Source: Flaccisagitta enflata
Lineage: Eukaryota; Chaetognatha; Sagittoidea; Aphragmophora
Direction of reading: 5' to 3'
Length of the DNA: 64,000 bases
Assembly: GCA_965153355.1 (NCBI GenBank)
Contig: OZ231126.1
Coordinates: 7,254,001-7,318,000 of the forward strand
This document shows, in pieces, positions 48,165 to 59,800 of the stretch (its first letter is position 1; every line of letters begins with the position of its first letter). The translations under genes and the position numbers were made by a program. The notes under the pieces are model-generated. The model did not search any database and was not told the DNA's origin. It saw nothing but the letters and a program-made list of their open reading frames with translations.

Positions 48165-48260
48165 CTTTTTATAGATCGGAGATTCGTACATTCTTGGGTC
48201 TCTTCCGGTCATCGAGTTAATGGCGTATATATGAATTACCGGCATAGTCTCAAACAACAC
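48165..48260 (-). CDS. Dynein heavy chain exon 6 of 7
   Basis: After acceptor ggcctcag it reads VLFETMPVIHIYAINSMTGR then DPRMYESPIYKK, ending at donor AAAG|GTAAAC. It has 32 codons, phase 0. The acceptor's pyrimidine tract merges directly into a (CT)n array of about 240 bases on the coding strand. Confidence 0.95.
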
Positions 48261-48266
48261 CTGAGG

Positions 48267-48923
<657 letters not shown>

Positions 48924-49117
48924 TGGAAGAGAGAAATAGGTTCATTTCAGCCTTCAAGCTTCAACAATGCACGACCAGTAAAGCAACTAAGCAAGCTGCC
49001 CCTCCGAACTATGAAATGTTCATATATGGTCATGTAAGAAAGGCCCCTTTCGTTTTAAAATCGCGAGAAGGGTTGGTATCCATCTATGTTAAGCCGTGCG
49101 ATGCAACCCGAACTTAC

Positions 49118-49210
49118 CTTTGGCTTGGGTTCGACAAGTTTGCAGCCTCTCCGGTCCCAGCCAGCACCTTCAATGTACAGACCCCAAACGTAAACACCCT
49201 CCGCGGGTGG
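49118..49210 (-). CDS. Dynein heavy chain exon 5 of 7
   Basis: After acceptor ttcatatcag it reads [20 protein letters not shown] then [11 protein letters not shown], with donor AAAG|GTAAGT. The EGVYV-GL---GAGWDR block is a hallmark of the C-terminal domain. It has 31 codons, phase 0. Confidence 0.95.
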
Positions 49211-49253
49211 CTGATATGAAAAAGAGTAAATGGTTAACTTACATCTGTGCTTC

Positions 49254-50788
49254 AGGGGTGTATATAATGGAGTCACTTTTGATTTCCCCCCCTTCCTATG
49301 ATTTTCTTCCTTGTAAAACAATACAGGGTGAACATTGTCAAATGCAAAAAAGTATTAAGCTTTTACTCCTTGATGCTTGATCTTTATGACCTGGAAACAT
49401 TTTCCTCTTTTAGTATTATGCTTGACGTTTTTAGTGTCAAAATTTCATGGGTCTGAGTTGAATAGTTTGTTCAAAACAACAGTTTGAAGTAAAATGAAGA
49501 TTTACTGCTTAAGCTTGATTACTGAATTTTTTTATCAGAGCAGTTTCTTTTTGAATCGTTTTGATATTAAAATGATCTAAGCCACAGATGCTACCTTGGT
49601 CTTGGTCTCGTCAAACATAATACTTTAAGAAAAAAGTGATTCCAGGTCAGGAAAATGAAGCATCTAGGTGGGGCTTGAAATAATATTGCTTGTCGCGTGA
49701 AACACTTCTGATTTTGCTCTGAAATTGAATTCAACTGCGTGTAAGATAGCGCCACGACGGCCAAACGCCAGCTTCTGTAATCGCGCGAGTGGCACCCATG
49801 GATAGAGCGCGTTGATTAGCTTTGGATTTCGTCCAAAAAACCACAGATCAAAGCGACACTGATTTTTAATATCAAATTTACTAACATGACATTGGACACA
49901 ATTTCTTGTTCATGCGTTCAGAGTTAAAGTCCAGGGACTTAAAGGTCAACTTAAGAGTAGGATTTCAATTTCTTTTTTAAGCTGAAGTGTTTCATTGATA
50001 TAATGGTCATTCTTTTTTTCATCAATGTCACTCATCAGGTTTGGAAGATATTTCACTTTTCACTCTAGATCTATTTCCTTACTCGGATGAAGACATATGT
50101 AAAGGTGATTTTTAAGGTGCGATTTTCCTTGTCATCATTGCTGTCTCACTATACTGTGGCGAGTTACGCACAGGTATCACCTCTCACCAAAACATTTTTT
50201 CTTCATGGCGCTATATTGCAAGACAGCCTGCCGCATGCAGTGGGATTCACATTTGGTAAAAAAATGCACTCTCTGCTCATCTGAGTATCTGTCTATTCAT
50301 TTTTTTCTTGATTTCAGTCAGTCTCTCTGTCTTTCTTGGCGCGCAATGATACATTGGAAGATCAACTCTGACTAAGAAATAATTTTAGTGGAGATGAGTT
50401 TTAAAAAAAAGTTGTAGGATAAGTGTTGCTTTTTTTCTCTATGTTTTAAATAAGAAAAGTTTTTAAAACATCTAAACCAGTAATGCTGAACATTTTTCAT
50501 TATCACAATTTTATTCAGCGTCCTCACTTTACTCAGAGAACTTAAAGTGCATTATGAACGAGCTTTTTAATCCCCGCGGTTTTCGCCGCCTAATCTAGGG
50601 GCAAGAGCTTAATACATTTTTGCATTTGACAATGTTCACAATGTAAAACATTGTAGATCAGCTTTAAATAGTGTTTTACTAACTAGTTCTTATGATTTGG
50701 TACTGTCCCCCTTTGATTTTCTTCCCCATCTCCAAACCCTTTGATACTCTCCCCCAACAGGAGGTGAGGAAACTCATATATACAGAAC
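49254..50788. mobile_element. Diverged hAT-type element with nested foldback
   Basis: The left end caggggtgtatataatggagtc, with cttttgattt..cccc..gattttcttcc, and the right end ccccctttgattttcttccccatctcc...catatatacagaactg match the hAT element 18621-19636. No clean 8-base duplication remains. Inside, gggtgaacattgtcaaatgc (about 49326) and its inverse (about 50621-50640) bound a nested foldback related to 684-1285. It lies in the intron between dynein exons 4 and 5. Confidence 0.6.
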
Positions 50789-51459
50789 TGAGTTAAAGTT
50801 GAATTTAAGTTGATTGTTATAATTAACTGGCAAAACCCGCGAGAGAAAGTCACAAATAGAAAGATGAGAAATTCATCGACAATTTGACTAAATATTTAAG
50901 GCACATGCACATGCACATGCACATGCACATGCACATGCACATTGATTCTTTGGTCTCATTTCTGACAGCCAGAGAAAGTTTCTATTATAATTGGAAGAAA
51001 GCGGAATAACGTCATTGCACTGTTATTATGCGCTGCAGTGACCTAATTTCACTTTTGGCTTGGTTGACAGCTCTTAACCTCAACTCACGCGGCAATATCA
51101 AACATTTCGGTACTGTTTTCGAACTCGCTGATGTCTTTTGTTTTACTTACTTTCTGAGCGGGTTTTTATTTAGGGTTAGGGGTAGGGTTACGGTTGAGGT
51201 TTGGGTGGGGGATGGTTTTAGGGTAAGGGTCAGGGCTAGCGTCAGGGCTAGGTGAAAGTTGGGATTTATACATTTCAACCCGAATCTACTCGAATTGAAG
51301 CTTCGCCCAAACGGGAAGACCCGGTAAAAACATAAGATCAGTAGCGTCTTCGAAATTTCTTCCAAAATTTCTAAAACAAATAACTACAAAGCGCCACACA
51401 GAGTGTTGCCACACAAAGAACCACACAGTGCGAAAGTACCACAAAGTTTGAATGTATAC
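50789..51459. other. Dynein intron with (GCACAT)n and a TTAGGG-like stretch
   Basis: Seven copies of gcacat lie at about 50901-50942. Positions 51169-51252 read tttagggttaggggtagggtta and degenerate variants, too short and irregular to be a telomere array. No exon was recognised. Confidence 0.55.
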
Positions 51460-51528
51460 CTGCGTAATGTCGTCTTTGAGATATCTCGTGACGTCGTTAT
51501 GAATAACGACCGTATCCAGCGCCCAGCC
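51460..51528 (-). CDS. Dynein heavy chain exon 4 of 7
   Basis: A 23-codon exon between acceptor tatgattttag and donor GCAG|GTATAC. It reads GWALDTVVIHNDVT then RYLKDDITQ, matching the family's GWALD-V--HN-VTK---EDI segment. It has phase 0 at both ends. Confidence 0.92.
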
Positions 51529-51639
51529 CTAAAATCATAAAAATATTTGAAGTCAAGGTTCGTGTAACTGATCCGGCCTCATCCAGGTTGTTTTTAATCA
51601 ACAACAACATAGCTACTCCCACCACCACCACCAACGACG

Positions 51640-51678
51640 ACGTCAACAACAACGACAACAATAACGACAACAATAACG

Positions 51679-51748
<70 letters not shown>

Positions 51749-51790
51749 AAGCAACAACAACAACAACAAAAGCAACAAAACAAAAGCAGC
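51640..51790. repeat. (ACA)n microsatellite
   Basis: About 110 bases of pure ACA preceded by acgacaata units. The Asn and Leu homopolymer frames are artefacts. Confidence 0.95.
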
Positions 51791-51954
51791 AATAACCGGG
51801 TCCAGCACCTGTCCCTCAATTTGTGATGAAGATCATTGAACCAGTTTTGTTTTAATTTAGTTAATTGCGGAGGGAGACATGAAGCATCAAAAATGACCTA
51901 GTTGTCGCTTTAAACGTCATTTAATGATAATGCTCCCTTCTGCTTCCTCCGTTC

Positions 51955-51957
51955 GCT

Positions 51958-52041
<84 letters not shown>

Positions 52042-52044
52042 TCC

Positions 52045-52107
<63 letters not shown>

Positions 52108-52123
52108 TCCTCTCCGTCTCTCC

Positions 52124-52155
<32 letters not shown>
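51955..52155. repeat. (CTTT)n, (TGTC)n, (CT)n compound microsatellite
   Basis: It runs from 51955 to within five bases of the dynein exon 3 donor: ctttcttt (to 52041), tgtc units (about 52050-52089), then CT with tccgtc interruptions. Confidence 0.95.
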
Positions 52156-52157
<2 letters not shown>

Positions 52158-52160
52158 TAC

Positions 52161-52334
52161 CTTGTGCGTTCTCGCCACTTCTTGTCTCATGGCCGTGAGG
52201 AACCCAACTGGGTTAAAGAATCCCGTCATCCAGAAGACGTTTGGTCTTCCATCGAAGCACCAAGATTGGAATTGAGTGTGTCTATCAACCAACTCGGTGA
52301 ACCAAAATCCCAACGCGGATGAAGGCCAGGAGAT
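52161..52334 (-). CDS. Dynein heavy chain exon 3 of 7
   Basis: After acceptor cttataccaag it reads [18 protein letters not shown], then [20 protein letters not shown] and [10 protein letters not shown], ending at donor CAAG|GTAAGG. It has 58 codons, phase 0 at both ends. Only five bases after the exon the intron becomes (GA)n, followed by (GACA)n and (GAAA)n. Confidence 0.95.
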
Positions 52335-52685
52335 CTTGGTATAAGAGAGAGACATTAGAACAAATGAAAATTATGCCAAATGGGACTTTAGTGTGTTTTT
52401 TTTTTGTCATTTTTTCGGGGGGGGGGGGCAGACAAAAAAAATTTGTGCTTGTATATAATTGTATGTTGTTATGACCTCGGTGACTCGATGTTGTTGAACT
52501 GTTCATATTCACGTAAAAGTAACAGCTGCTGTTGTTGCTTTTGTTGTTATTGCTGTTGTGGTTGTTGTTGTTGACTTGTTGAATTGTTGTTGTTGTTGTT
52601 GTTGTTGCTGTTGTGGTTGTGGTTGTTGTTGTTGTTGTTGTCGACTTCTTGTTGTTGTTGTTGTTGCTGTCGCTGCAGTCCTAAC
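52335..52685. repeat. Dynein intron with (TTG)n-type array
   Basis: A G run lies at 52420-52428. Positions 52530-52675 are ttgttgctg/ttgtggttg trinucleotide repeats ending close to the exon 2 donor. Confidence 0.85.
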
Positions 52686-52786
52686 CTTTTCCCAGAATCC
52701 TGGGACTTGTCCGTTGTACATTGCATCCAGCGCCTCTCGCAGCGTCTCACTCATGATGATCGAACCGTCGATAGCAAGTTTTAAAT
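52686..52786 (-). CDS. Dynein heavy chain exon 2 of 7
   Basis: After acceptor ttgtctaacag, the two bases AT complete Asp. It then reads [33 protein letters not shown] and reaches donor AAAG|GTTAGG (phase 0). The LKLAIDG-IIMSE-L--AL--MY motif is invariant in axonemal heavy chains. A CAA/CAG-type trinucleotide array starts about 10 bases into the following intron. Confidence 0.92.
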
Positions 52787-53056
52787 CTGTTAGACAAAAG
52801 AAATTTTAAAGAGAATGTGTCCATAAAGTGCTGTCTATTGATGACAAAACAATGAACGTGTGCTTTCCGTCTGACTGTATTGTCTGATTCTTTGTTAAAC
52901 GGCAACCACCAGGTAGCCTTGCCTTCTATTCGGCAGTTCCGTACACGTACAACGACCGTGGCGTAGTGGGTTGCTACGTGGCGTGGCAACTCGACGTGGA
53001 AACGTGGGTCTCAAAAATCACGGGAGCTAAACAACAACCATCAACACTCGCAGACA

Positions 53057-53059
<3 letters not shown>

Positions 53060-53120
<61 letters not shown>
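53060..53120. repeat. (CT)n microsatellite abutting a dynein donor
   Basis: About 60 bases of CT end at 53120, next to the donor of dynein exon 1 (GTGAGGACG on the minus strand). Confidence 0.95.
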
Positions 53121-53124
<4 letters not shown>

Positions 53125-53129
53125 CTCAC

Positions 53130-53352
53130 CTGTCAGCGTTTCTCTGACTAGAGTGATGACTTTCTGTATCCTGTCGATTTCTTGTCTGAGGAAGATGTTC
53201 ATAGGAAGCAGAGATCCCATTTTCTGGAGTCTTTCCTTGACTTCGAAGCCTTGGAAGTCGGCCGGAAGTCGCTCCAGCATGTCGTCGCAGAGACGGAAGA
53301 CGACCGCTTCTCGAGTCTCTCCTCCGCCGCCGCTCGCGTCTTTTGGCTGGAT
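53130..53352 (-). CDS. Dynein heavy chain exon 1 of 7 in window
   Basis: After acceptor cctgggaacag it reads [20 protein letters not shown] and continues [18 protein letters not shown], then [15 protein letters not shown] and RETLT. It covers the end of the AAA6 region leading to the C-terminal domain. The donor G|GTGAGGACG leaves one base that completes an Asp codon with the next exon. The donor is followed by (GA)n within 10 bases. Confidence 0.9.
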
Positions 53353-53388
53353 CTGTTCCCAGGCGAAAATGATAAAAAAACAAACAAG

Positions 53389-53539
53389 TAACACGGGGTT
53401 ACAATATCGTCGCGGACGTAAGGAGGGAGGGGCAGGGGCGTACAACCCCCTGTATCCTAAACTCACGCACTCTCACTCACAACTGCAGCATCTGAAATGC
53501 GCGTCTTTACTCTTTCCCACTCAAGTGTGATGGACCAAC
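53389..53539 (+). mobile_element. Hairpin-end repeat 5' part, interrupted by the LTR element
   Basis: acacggggttacaatatcgtcgcggacg, ggggcaggggcgtacaacccc and atgcgcgtctttactctttccc lead to gtgtgatggaccaac. The sequence stops there at the gypsy 5' LTR. The expected 3' part (tandem units and hairpin) would lie beyond the retrotransposon. Confidence 0.7.
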
Positions 53540-54135
53540 GGATTATTGCTGGCAACTTTAGGAGTTTCCAACCAAAAGAACCTCTGATTCAGCGTTTTGC
53601 TTTTAGTACTTCAATCCTGCTATTTGCCGTAACACGTTTCACTTCTTATATCCGTTACACGTTTATGCCATCCGGTCACGAACCGGATTATTGCTGGCAA
53701 TCTGCCAGGGAGGATTGAAGCCCCCTTTTTTGGAATCTCACTGTCCAATGAGAGCGCCTCATTGTCCGTTTTCTAACCAATCAGGAATAGCCTTTTGGTT
53801 TCATAACTCGCCGCCTTCAATCCGGTTTTAGAACATTCCGGAATAGGATTGAAGCACCCTTTTTTCGGTGCACCTTTTTACACCAATCACAGCTCTTAGC
53901 TTAGCCAATCAGGATTTGCCTGATCAACTAAATTGCCGGAGATAATCCGGTTGTGTAACAGCTGCCCCTTTAAAAGCAGAAGGATTTGCCTTCTCTTCAG
54001 TTGCTGCTTAGGTCTTCCTGACTTTGATATTCAATCTTCAAATAAAATCATCTAACAGATACTTGTTCTGATTTGATTCTTCAGACTCATGTTAGTAGTC
54101 TCTAACGTCTCATGTAGTTTACCCGGATATTCTAC
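53540..54135 (+). repeat. 5' LTR
   Basis: It begins ggattattgctggcaac and ends ttctaca just before ttggtgagcccaac, the likely primer-binding region. It contains cctttaaaagcag (TATA-like, about 53968) and aataaaat (about 54040, polyadenylation signal). Its first 20 bases are partly repeated internally (about 53682). Confidence 0.85.
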
Positions 54136-55700
54136 ATTGGTGAGCCCAACTGGAACTTGTTCCAACCTTCGAATCCCAAATGGGATAGCAGCTGGCCTGC
54201 AGTGCCACCTATCCTTTCCAGCAGAGTGCGAAAGCAGGAGAGGGCCGCCGCCCAATCCTGGACCGAGTAACACTCGCCACGGTTACGTGGTTTTTGGTAG
54301 CCAATACCTGTCCTTCGGGAAGTAGTGCTGATTTGTGGGGAGGTAGGCAACGCCGCAACCTCCGTCCCTTGCCTTTATGCGTTTCGGGGACCTCCTCCAT
54401 ATCAGCTACGTTGGACAAAAATCTGGCATACTGACAGCTGGAAGTCAGTTCTCTGAGTTGTGTTCCAACTCTGGCCGGTTTCCTAGCATATTCGTCTCTG
54501 AGTGGAGTGGTTGATCCCCACCTGTTTAGGTCTGGTTGATCATATTTTTTAGCTCTCCTTCAGTTTCGTCATAGCTTGGACCGGAGCATGGTCAGTGGCA
54601 GTGTGGGATCCCCGGAGACCTTTGGCTCTGGCAAGCACCCCCTCGATGGGGTGTCAGGTTTCTCCACAGCGTGCCTTTAATATATTCCATACAGAAACAA
54701 GGAATTGCACAATAACTTTGATTTCCGTGGTCCCTGACTTAACTGACTTTACTCTCGTACCCACCATCCTGTCTGTCTACATCAGTTTGCTATTACTCCC
54801 TACGGGTCGAGTTGAACTGCTCCCGACAGCACCTTAGTCAGCCAACCACACTGCCTGAAGCCAGGGTCCATTTACTGAGAAACATATGCAAGGGCATGTA
54901 CACACTACATGTCCATTCCATATCTCTTCAACGCTTCATCGAAAATCAACTTGTGGGATGGTCCCCGGAGTCGTGAGACAAAGGGGTCGCCGTTGATACC
55001 ATCCTTGCACTTGAATCTAACCTACAGCCTCACCTTCCGCTCAAACGTAACCACATGCCGTGGTGGCTGATCCGCTATCAAACTTCTCTGTGGATTCAAA
55101 GGTTGTAGGATCGAATCTCAATCCTGCCAGTTTGTTTCTGACCATCTTTCGAAAGGGTGATCCCCCATTGATCTCACCCCGCCGCCAGCGATCGCTCGTT
55201 TCAACTCGTCCGCTTTTTGCTTGCCTTCATTCGCCTTTGCCATTACCGTCAACTACACAAATACCTCAAAGCAATATTAGTCACCAGCCTCCACGGCCAA
55301 ATTGGTAACTAACTGGACAGCAAATCCAAGGGTCCAAGGATCGAATCTCCAGGAAGACTTTGAACAACAGCAGCAAGTCCACCCCTCGACGTTGAAAGGC
55401 AAAGACCAGTAGCGGCCGACCGAATCGGGCTACTCACGCACTCCGCTTGCTCAAGAACACCGGTCCCCTTAACCCCTGGGGGCCGCTTACAGTTCGTCAA
55501 CAGCAAATCTGCAGCTCCAGCGGTGCCGGAGCCGCCGTGGACAGTCCTGCCCAGACAGGAACAGTGGCAAATAGGAGGTCCCCGGTGCGGGAACTGCCAC
55601 CTGCCCCAACAGGTGAACCGGGTAGAATTGGGAATGCCCAGTTCATATTAACAAACCGATACTTTCCTGATTCCTTTTCCTCCTCTTTGCTTTCCTTCCA
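54136..55700 (+). other. Gypsy leader between 5' LTR and gag
   Basis: A 1.57-kb untranslated leader. It begins with the probable primer-binding site ttggtgagcccaac and has no conserved open frame. Two stretches (near 55058-55130 and 55285-55350) carry box B-like ggatcgaatctc. The packaging signal cannot be located by eye. Confidence 0.7.
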
Positions 55701-56879
55701 ATGCCCACGCCCAGGGAAGACCGCGCCTCCGCACGTGACGAAAGGAGAAATCTCCAACTACCTATACCCGCTCTTGGCCGCTCAGAACTGATACGCTCGC
55801 GATCACCGTCACCAAATCCTATCGTCCCGGGACGTTTCAATTTTCCTACTCTTCCCCGGCCGGAACCGCATCAATTCGAAAACGCCCCAGCTGCAGCAGA
55901 AATGGCCACCCAAGAACAACTTGACGCGCTCCGCGAGCAGCTCCGCAACCAACTCCGCGACGAAGTTCGCAACGAACTCCGCAACGAGACTACTGCCGCG
56001 GCGGCTGCAATTCCGGACGCCATCCGAAAGAAGCCGGAAATTCCTCCGTTCGACAAAAACCACGTCGAAATATGGATTAAAAGGACGGAGAATGCCTTCA
56101 TTCGGGCCAACATAAGAGCAACGAACGAGAAATTTGCGTTCCTGGAAACAAAATTCCCAGTCGGCTACGACCCGAACATCGACGAATATTTGTATGGCGA
56201 TGCCACCGACGCACAATGGACGGCGTTTCTTGCATATCTCCGCAAAGAATTTGGCCCAACCAAACAGCAACGCGCTTCCATCTTCCTTGACGGCTTCAAA
56301 CGCGAAGGCAGAAAGCCGTCTCAATATGTCGCCGCCCTGGACGAAAAAACAAAGGACGTCACAGTCGACGACATCAAAAAGGAGATGTTGGTCAGGGAGA
56401 TGCCCACAGAAGTCCGGCGCATGCTCCAAGAACGCATCGACACCATGTCACTCAAAGAAGCAGCGAAGATAGCCGACTCTTACTTTGACTCGGAAGGCCG
56501 CCCGCGCCACATTCATCAGTCAACGAGCAACGCCAACGCCGTATCAGCCTCACTCGAATGCCTTAGCATCGAAGACGATGAAGTCAACGCCGTCGGACGC
56601 GGTCCTCCGCAACGCAATCGGTTCCGTAACCGGCAACAACAAAAACCAGAGCCATCCAAAGCGTCCTCCGCTCCAAACTCCCGTAGCGGCACCCCTGCCG
56701 GCAACTCCGACAGAGGAAAACCGCCGCCATCCGGCCGACGCGAGAACAGAGGCGCCCCCACTGTCCAAAAGCTGTGCAGATACCACATTCAATTCGGCGA
56801 CGGGGCCCGCACATGCGAACGTGGCTGCGACAAATTCAACAGCATTCCATCAAACGGGAAGGCCGGCCGGCAAGCGTGA
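55701..56879 (+). CDS. Gypsy gag polyprotein
   Basis: A 392-residue Gag. An Arg/Pro-rich N-terminus precedes a charged coiled-coil-like stretch (LDALREQLRNQLRDEVRN, about residues 75-95). Then comes the retrotransposon capsid region (about 110-250: FDKNHVEIWIKRTENAFIRA, LYGDATDAQWTAFLAYLRK). The C-terminal part is basic and Pro/Gln-rich and has the variant zinc finger LCRYHIQFGDGARTCERGC. The start ATG at 55701 gives the longest frame. The last 106 bases overlap pol in the -1 frame. Confidence 0.88.
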   Translation: MPTPREDRASARDERRNLQLPIPALGRSELIRSRSPSPNPIVPGRFNFPTLPRPEPHQFENAPAAAEMATQEQLDALREQLRNQLRDEVRNELRNETTAAAAAIPDAIRKKPEIPPFDKNHVEIWIKRTENAFIRANIRATNEKFAFLETKFPVGYDPNIDEYLYGDATDAQWTAFLAYLRKEFGPTKQQRASIFLDGFKREGRKPSQYVAALDEKTKDVTVDDIKKEMLVREMPTEVRRMLQERIDTMSLKEAAKIADSYFDSEGRPRHIHQSTSNANAVSASLECLSIEDDEVNAVGRGPPQRNRFRNRQQQKPEPSKASSAPNSRSGTPAGNSDRGKPPPSGRRENRGAPTVQKLCRYHIQFGDGARTCERGCDKFNSIPSNGKAGRQA

Positions 56880-59800
56880 ATGCCGCGACCGGCCCAAACG
56901 GACATCTTCTTCACGTAAAGGATGAAATTGAGGGAAACAGATGGCTCGTCGACGGAGGGGCTCTCCTCTCCATCATCCCCCCAACAAAACCCCAACGACG
57001 TCTCGGCCCCAATGGTACGCAACTCTGCGCCGCAAACGGAACAAACATCGAGTGCTACGGAAAAATTCGCAAAACCCTCATGATCGGCGATCGGACATTC
57101 GAATTCGACTTCGTCATTGCCAACGTCCGCCAACGCATCCTCGGTGCCGATTTCTTGGCAGAGTTCTACCTTGCCCCTAACCACCGCGACGGAACACTAA
57201 TGGACTTGGACAATCTCGACGTCCTTCCCGCAACGTTCGCACAAAACGTCAAGTCAACTTCCGTCACCTTCATCAACGAAGTGAATGATCCCTGCTACAA
57301 GCTCCTGGACAGCTTCCCCGATATCCTCACCCCTTCGTTCGAACCAAAAGAGGTCAAGCACGGCGTACTCCATCACATTCCTACAGCCGGCCGACCAGTC
57401 CAATCCCAATCCAGACGCCTCGATCCAGAGAAGCTGAAAGTGGCAAAAGCAGAAATAGACAAGCTCGTGAAGCTAGGAGTTTGTCACCGCGGGAAGTCGG
57501 AGTGGGCCTCTCCATTAATGGTCGCCAAAAAGCCATGCCTCAGCCCATGCAGCTGCACGCCGACCACCCCCTGCGGCGGGTGGAGAGTCTGTGGCGATTA
57601 CCGCCGAGTCAACGCTATGACCACAGATGACAAATATCCTGTCAGAACCCTCGCCGACTTCAACGCGAACCTCCACGGCAAAAAAGTCTTTTCCAAAATC
57701 GACTTGGTGAAGGGTTATCACCAAATTCCCGTCGCTCCAGAGGACGTAGGCAAAACAGCAGTGATAACCCCCTTCGGCCTGTTCATTTTTCCACGAACTC
57801 CCTTCGGTCTAAAAAATGCAGGCCAGGACTTTCAACGCCTGATGGATTCAATCCTGGGAGACCTGCCTTACGTTTTCGTCTACATAGACGACATACTGGT
57901 CGCTTCCGACAGTATGGAGGAGCACCTCGAGCACCTCAAGCAAGTTTTCCAGATCTTGTCCGACAATGGTATGATTGTTAACCGCTCCAAATGCGTGCTC
58001 GGCAAATCATCTCTCGACTTCCTTGGATATCGCGTCGACGCAACAGGAATCTCTCCTCTCCCAGAACGCGTCGAAACAATCCGAGCAACGGCACCTCCGA
58101 CAACAATAAAAGAGTTGCAACGATTCAACGGGATGATCAATTATTATCGCCGTTGGATCCCACAAGCAGCCGGGCATATGTTCCACCTCTTCGACGCGCT
58201 GAAAGGCCAAAAGAAGGGAGGCCCGAAGACTCTTGACTGGACTCCAGACCGCCAAAAATCCTTTGACTCGGTCAAAGAAGCTCTGGCCAAAGCAACCCTT
58301 CTCCATCATCCTCGACCAAACGCCCAACTCGCACTCACAACCGACGCCTCTAACCAAGCCATCGGCGGCGTGTTGGAACAAAGAGGACCGCAAGGGTGGG
58401 AACCCTTGGCATTCTACAGCGCCAAACTCGTCGGAAATCAACCGCAATGGGTCCCTTATGACAGAGAACTTCTGGCAGCGTTCAAATCCATCCGCCATTT
58501 CCGACCTATGCTTGAAGGACGTCCTTTCACGCTATACTCTGATCACCAGAGCCTAGTTCCTTCAATCCACAAAAAATCGGATCCACAAACAGCGCGTCAA
58601 CAATACCAACTAGCCTGCATTGCCGAATACACGACAGATATACGTTACATCAAGGGCAAGGCCAATGTTGTGGCAGACCACCTCTCCCGCCCAGCTGAAT
58701 CTGACGCAACAATCAACAGCGTTTCCGAACAACATCCCTTTGTCACCGCAATGATCGAGTTTGGGATCATTTCCGCCATCTCCACAAAGCCGTCCGAAAA
58801 TACTCCAATCTCGCAGGACGCCAAAGGCGATCTTCAAGACGTCGTATGCTCCATCGGCCAAATGGGTATCGACCTGGAAGAATTAGCCAGAGATCAGCCT
58901 CTCGATCCTGAGTATCGACGCATCTCCGCGGATGCACGCACCGGTCTCAATCTCAAAAAATGCCAGCTGGAGTCATGCCAAATCATTGTGGACGTATCCA
59001 ACGGCCCTGCACGTCCTTTCGTGCCCATCTCATGGCGAAGACGTGTCTTCAACGTCATTCACGGTCTTGGCCACCCAGGCGTCCATCGAACTCAACAAGC
59101 CGTCGCAGCCAAATTCGTCTGGCCCTCAATGAAGCAGGACGTCACGAAATGGGCTCGTGAGTGCCTGGAATGTCAGCGGGCCAAAGTAACGCGGAACACG
59201 GTACAGCCAATTGGTGACTTCTACATTCCGGAAAAACGATTCGACCATTGGAACGTCGACTTAGTTTCAATGCCCAACTCAAATGGCTTCTCTTATCTAC
59301 TCACCGCAGTCGACCGCTTCTCACGCTGGCCCGTCGCAGTGCCACTGGCTGACACTACAGCCGCAACGGTCGCGGATGCATTTGCGCAAGGAATAGTAGC
59401 AAACTACGGAATCCCAGCTTCAATCACAACAGATAACGGTTCCCAATTTTGTTCTGCTCTTTGGACGCAGCTCATGCAGACATGGGGAATCAAATCCCAT
59501 TTCACAACAACATATCATCCCGAATCCAACGGCCTTGTGGAGCGATTCCATCGACGGTTAAAGGAATCCATGATTGCCTTGGGCAGCGACGAACCAAACG
59601 ACTGGTTCTGGCGACTTCCCTGCAGTCTTCTCGCCATAAGAACAACCCTCAAACCAGACCTAGGCGCCTCCCCTGCGGACATCGTTTACGGCGAAGGGCT
59701 AGCCGTACCGGGAACTCTCCTCTCTTCGCAACCACCGAGGGAGGAGCAACAGGCAGAAGAGCGCCCAAACTTCCTCAACAATCTCCTACTCGAAGTAGCG

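Noticed and set aside
51169-51252. Telomere-like TTAGGG repeat
   Set aside because: Only two or three exact units, followed by irregular GGG-rich variants; too short to call an interstitial telomere.
53041-53466. 141-residue minus-strand frame as a complete gene
   Set aside because: Its centre is dynein exon 1 of the window; the N-terminal part reads a repeat element and the end reads (GA)n.
55809-56429. 206-residue minus-strand frame opposite gypsy gag
   Set aside because: Antisense shadow of gag.
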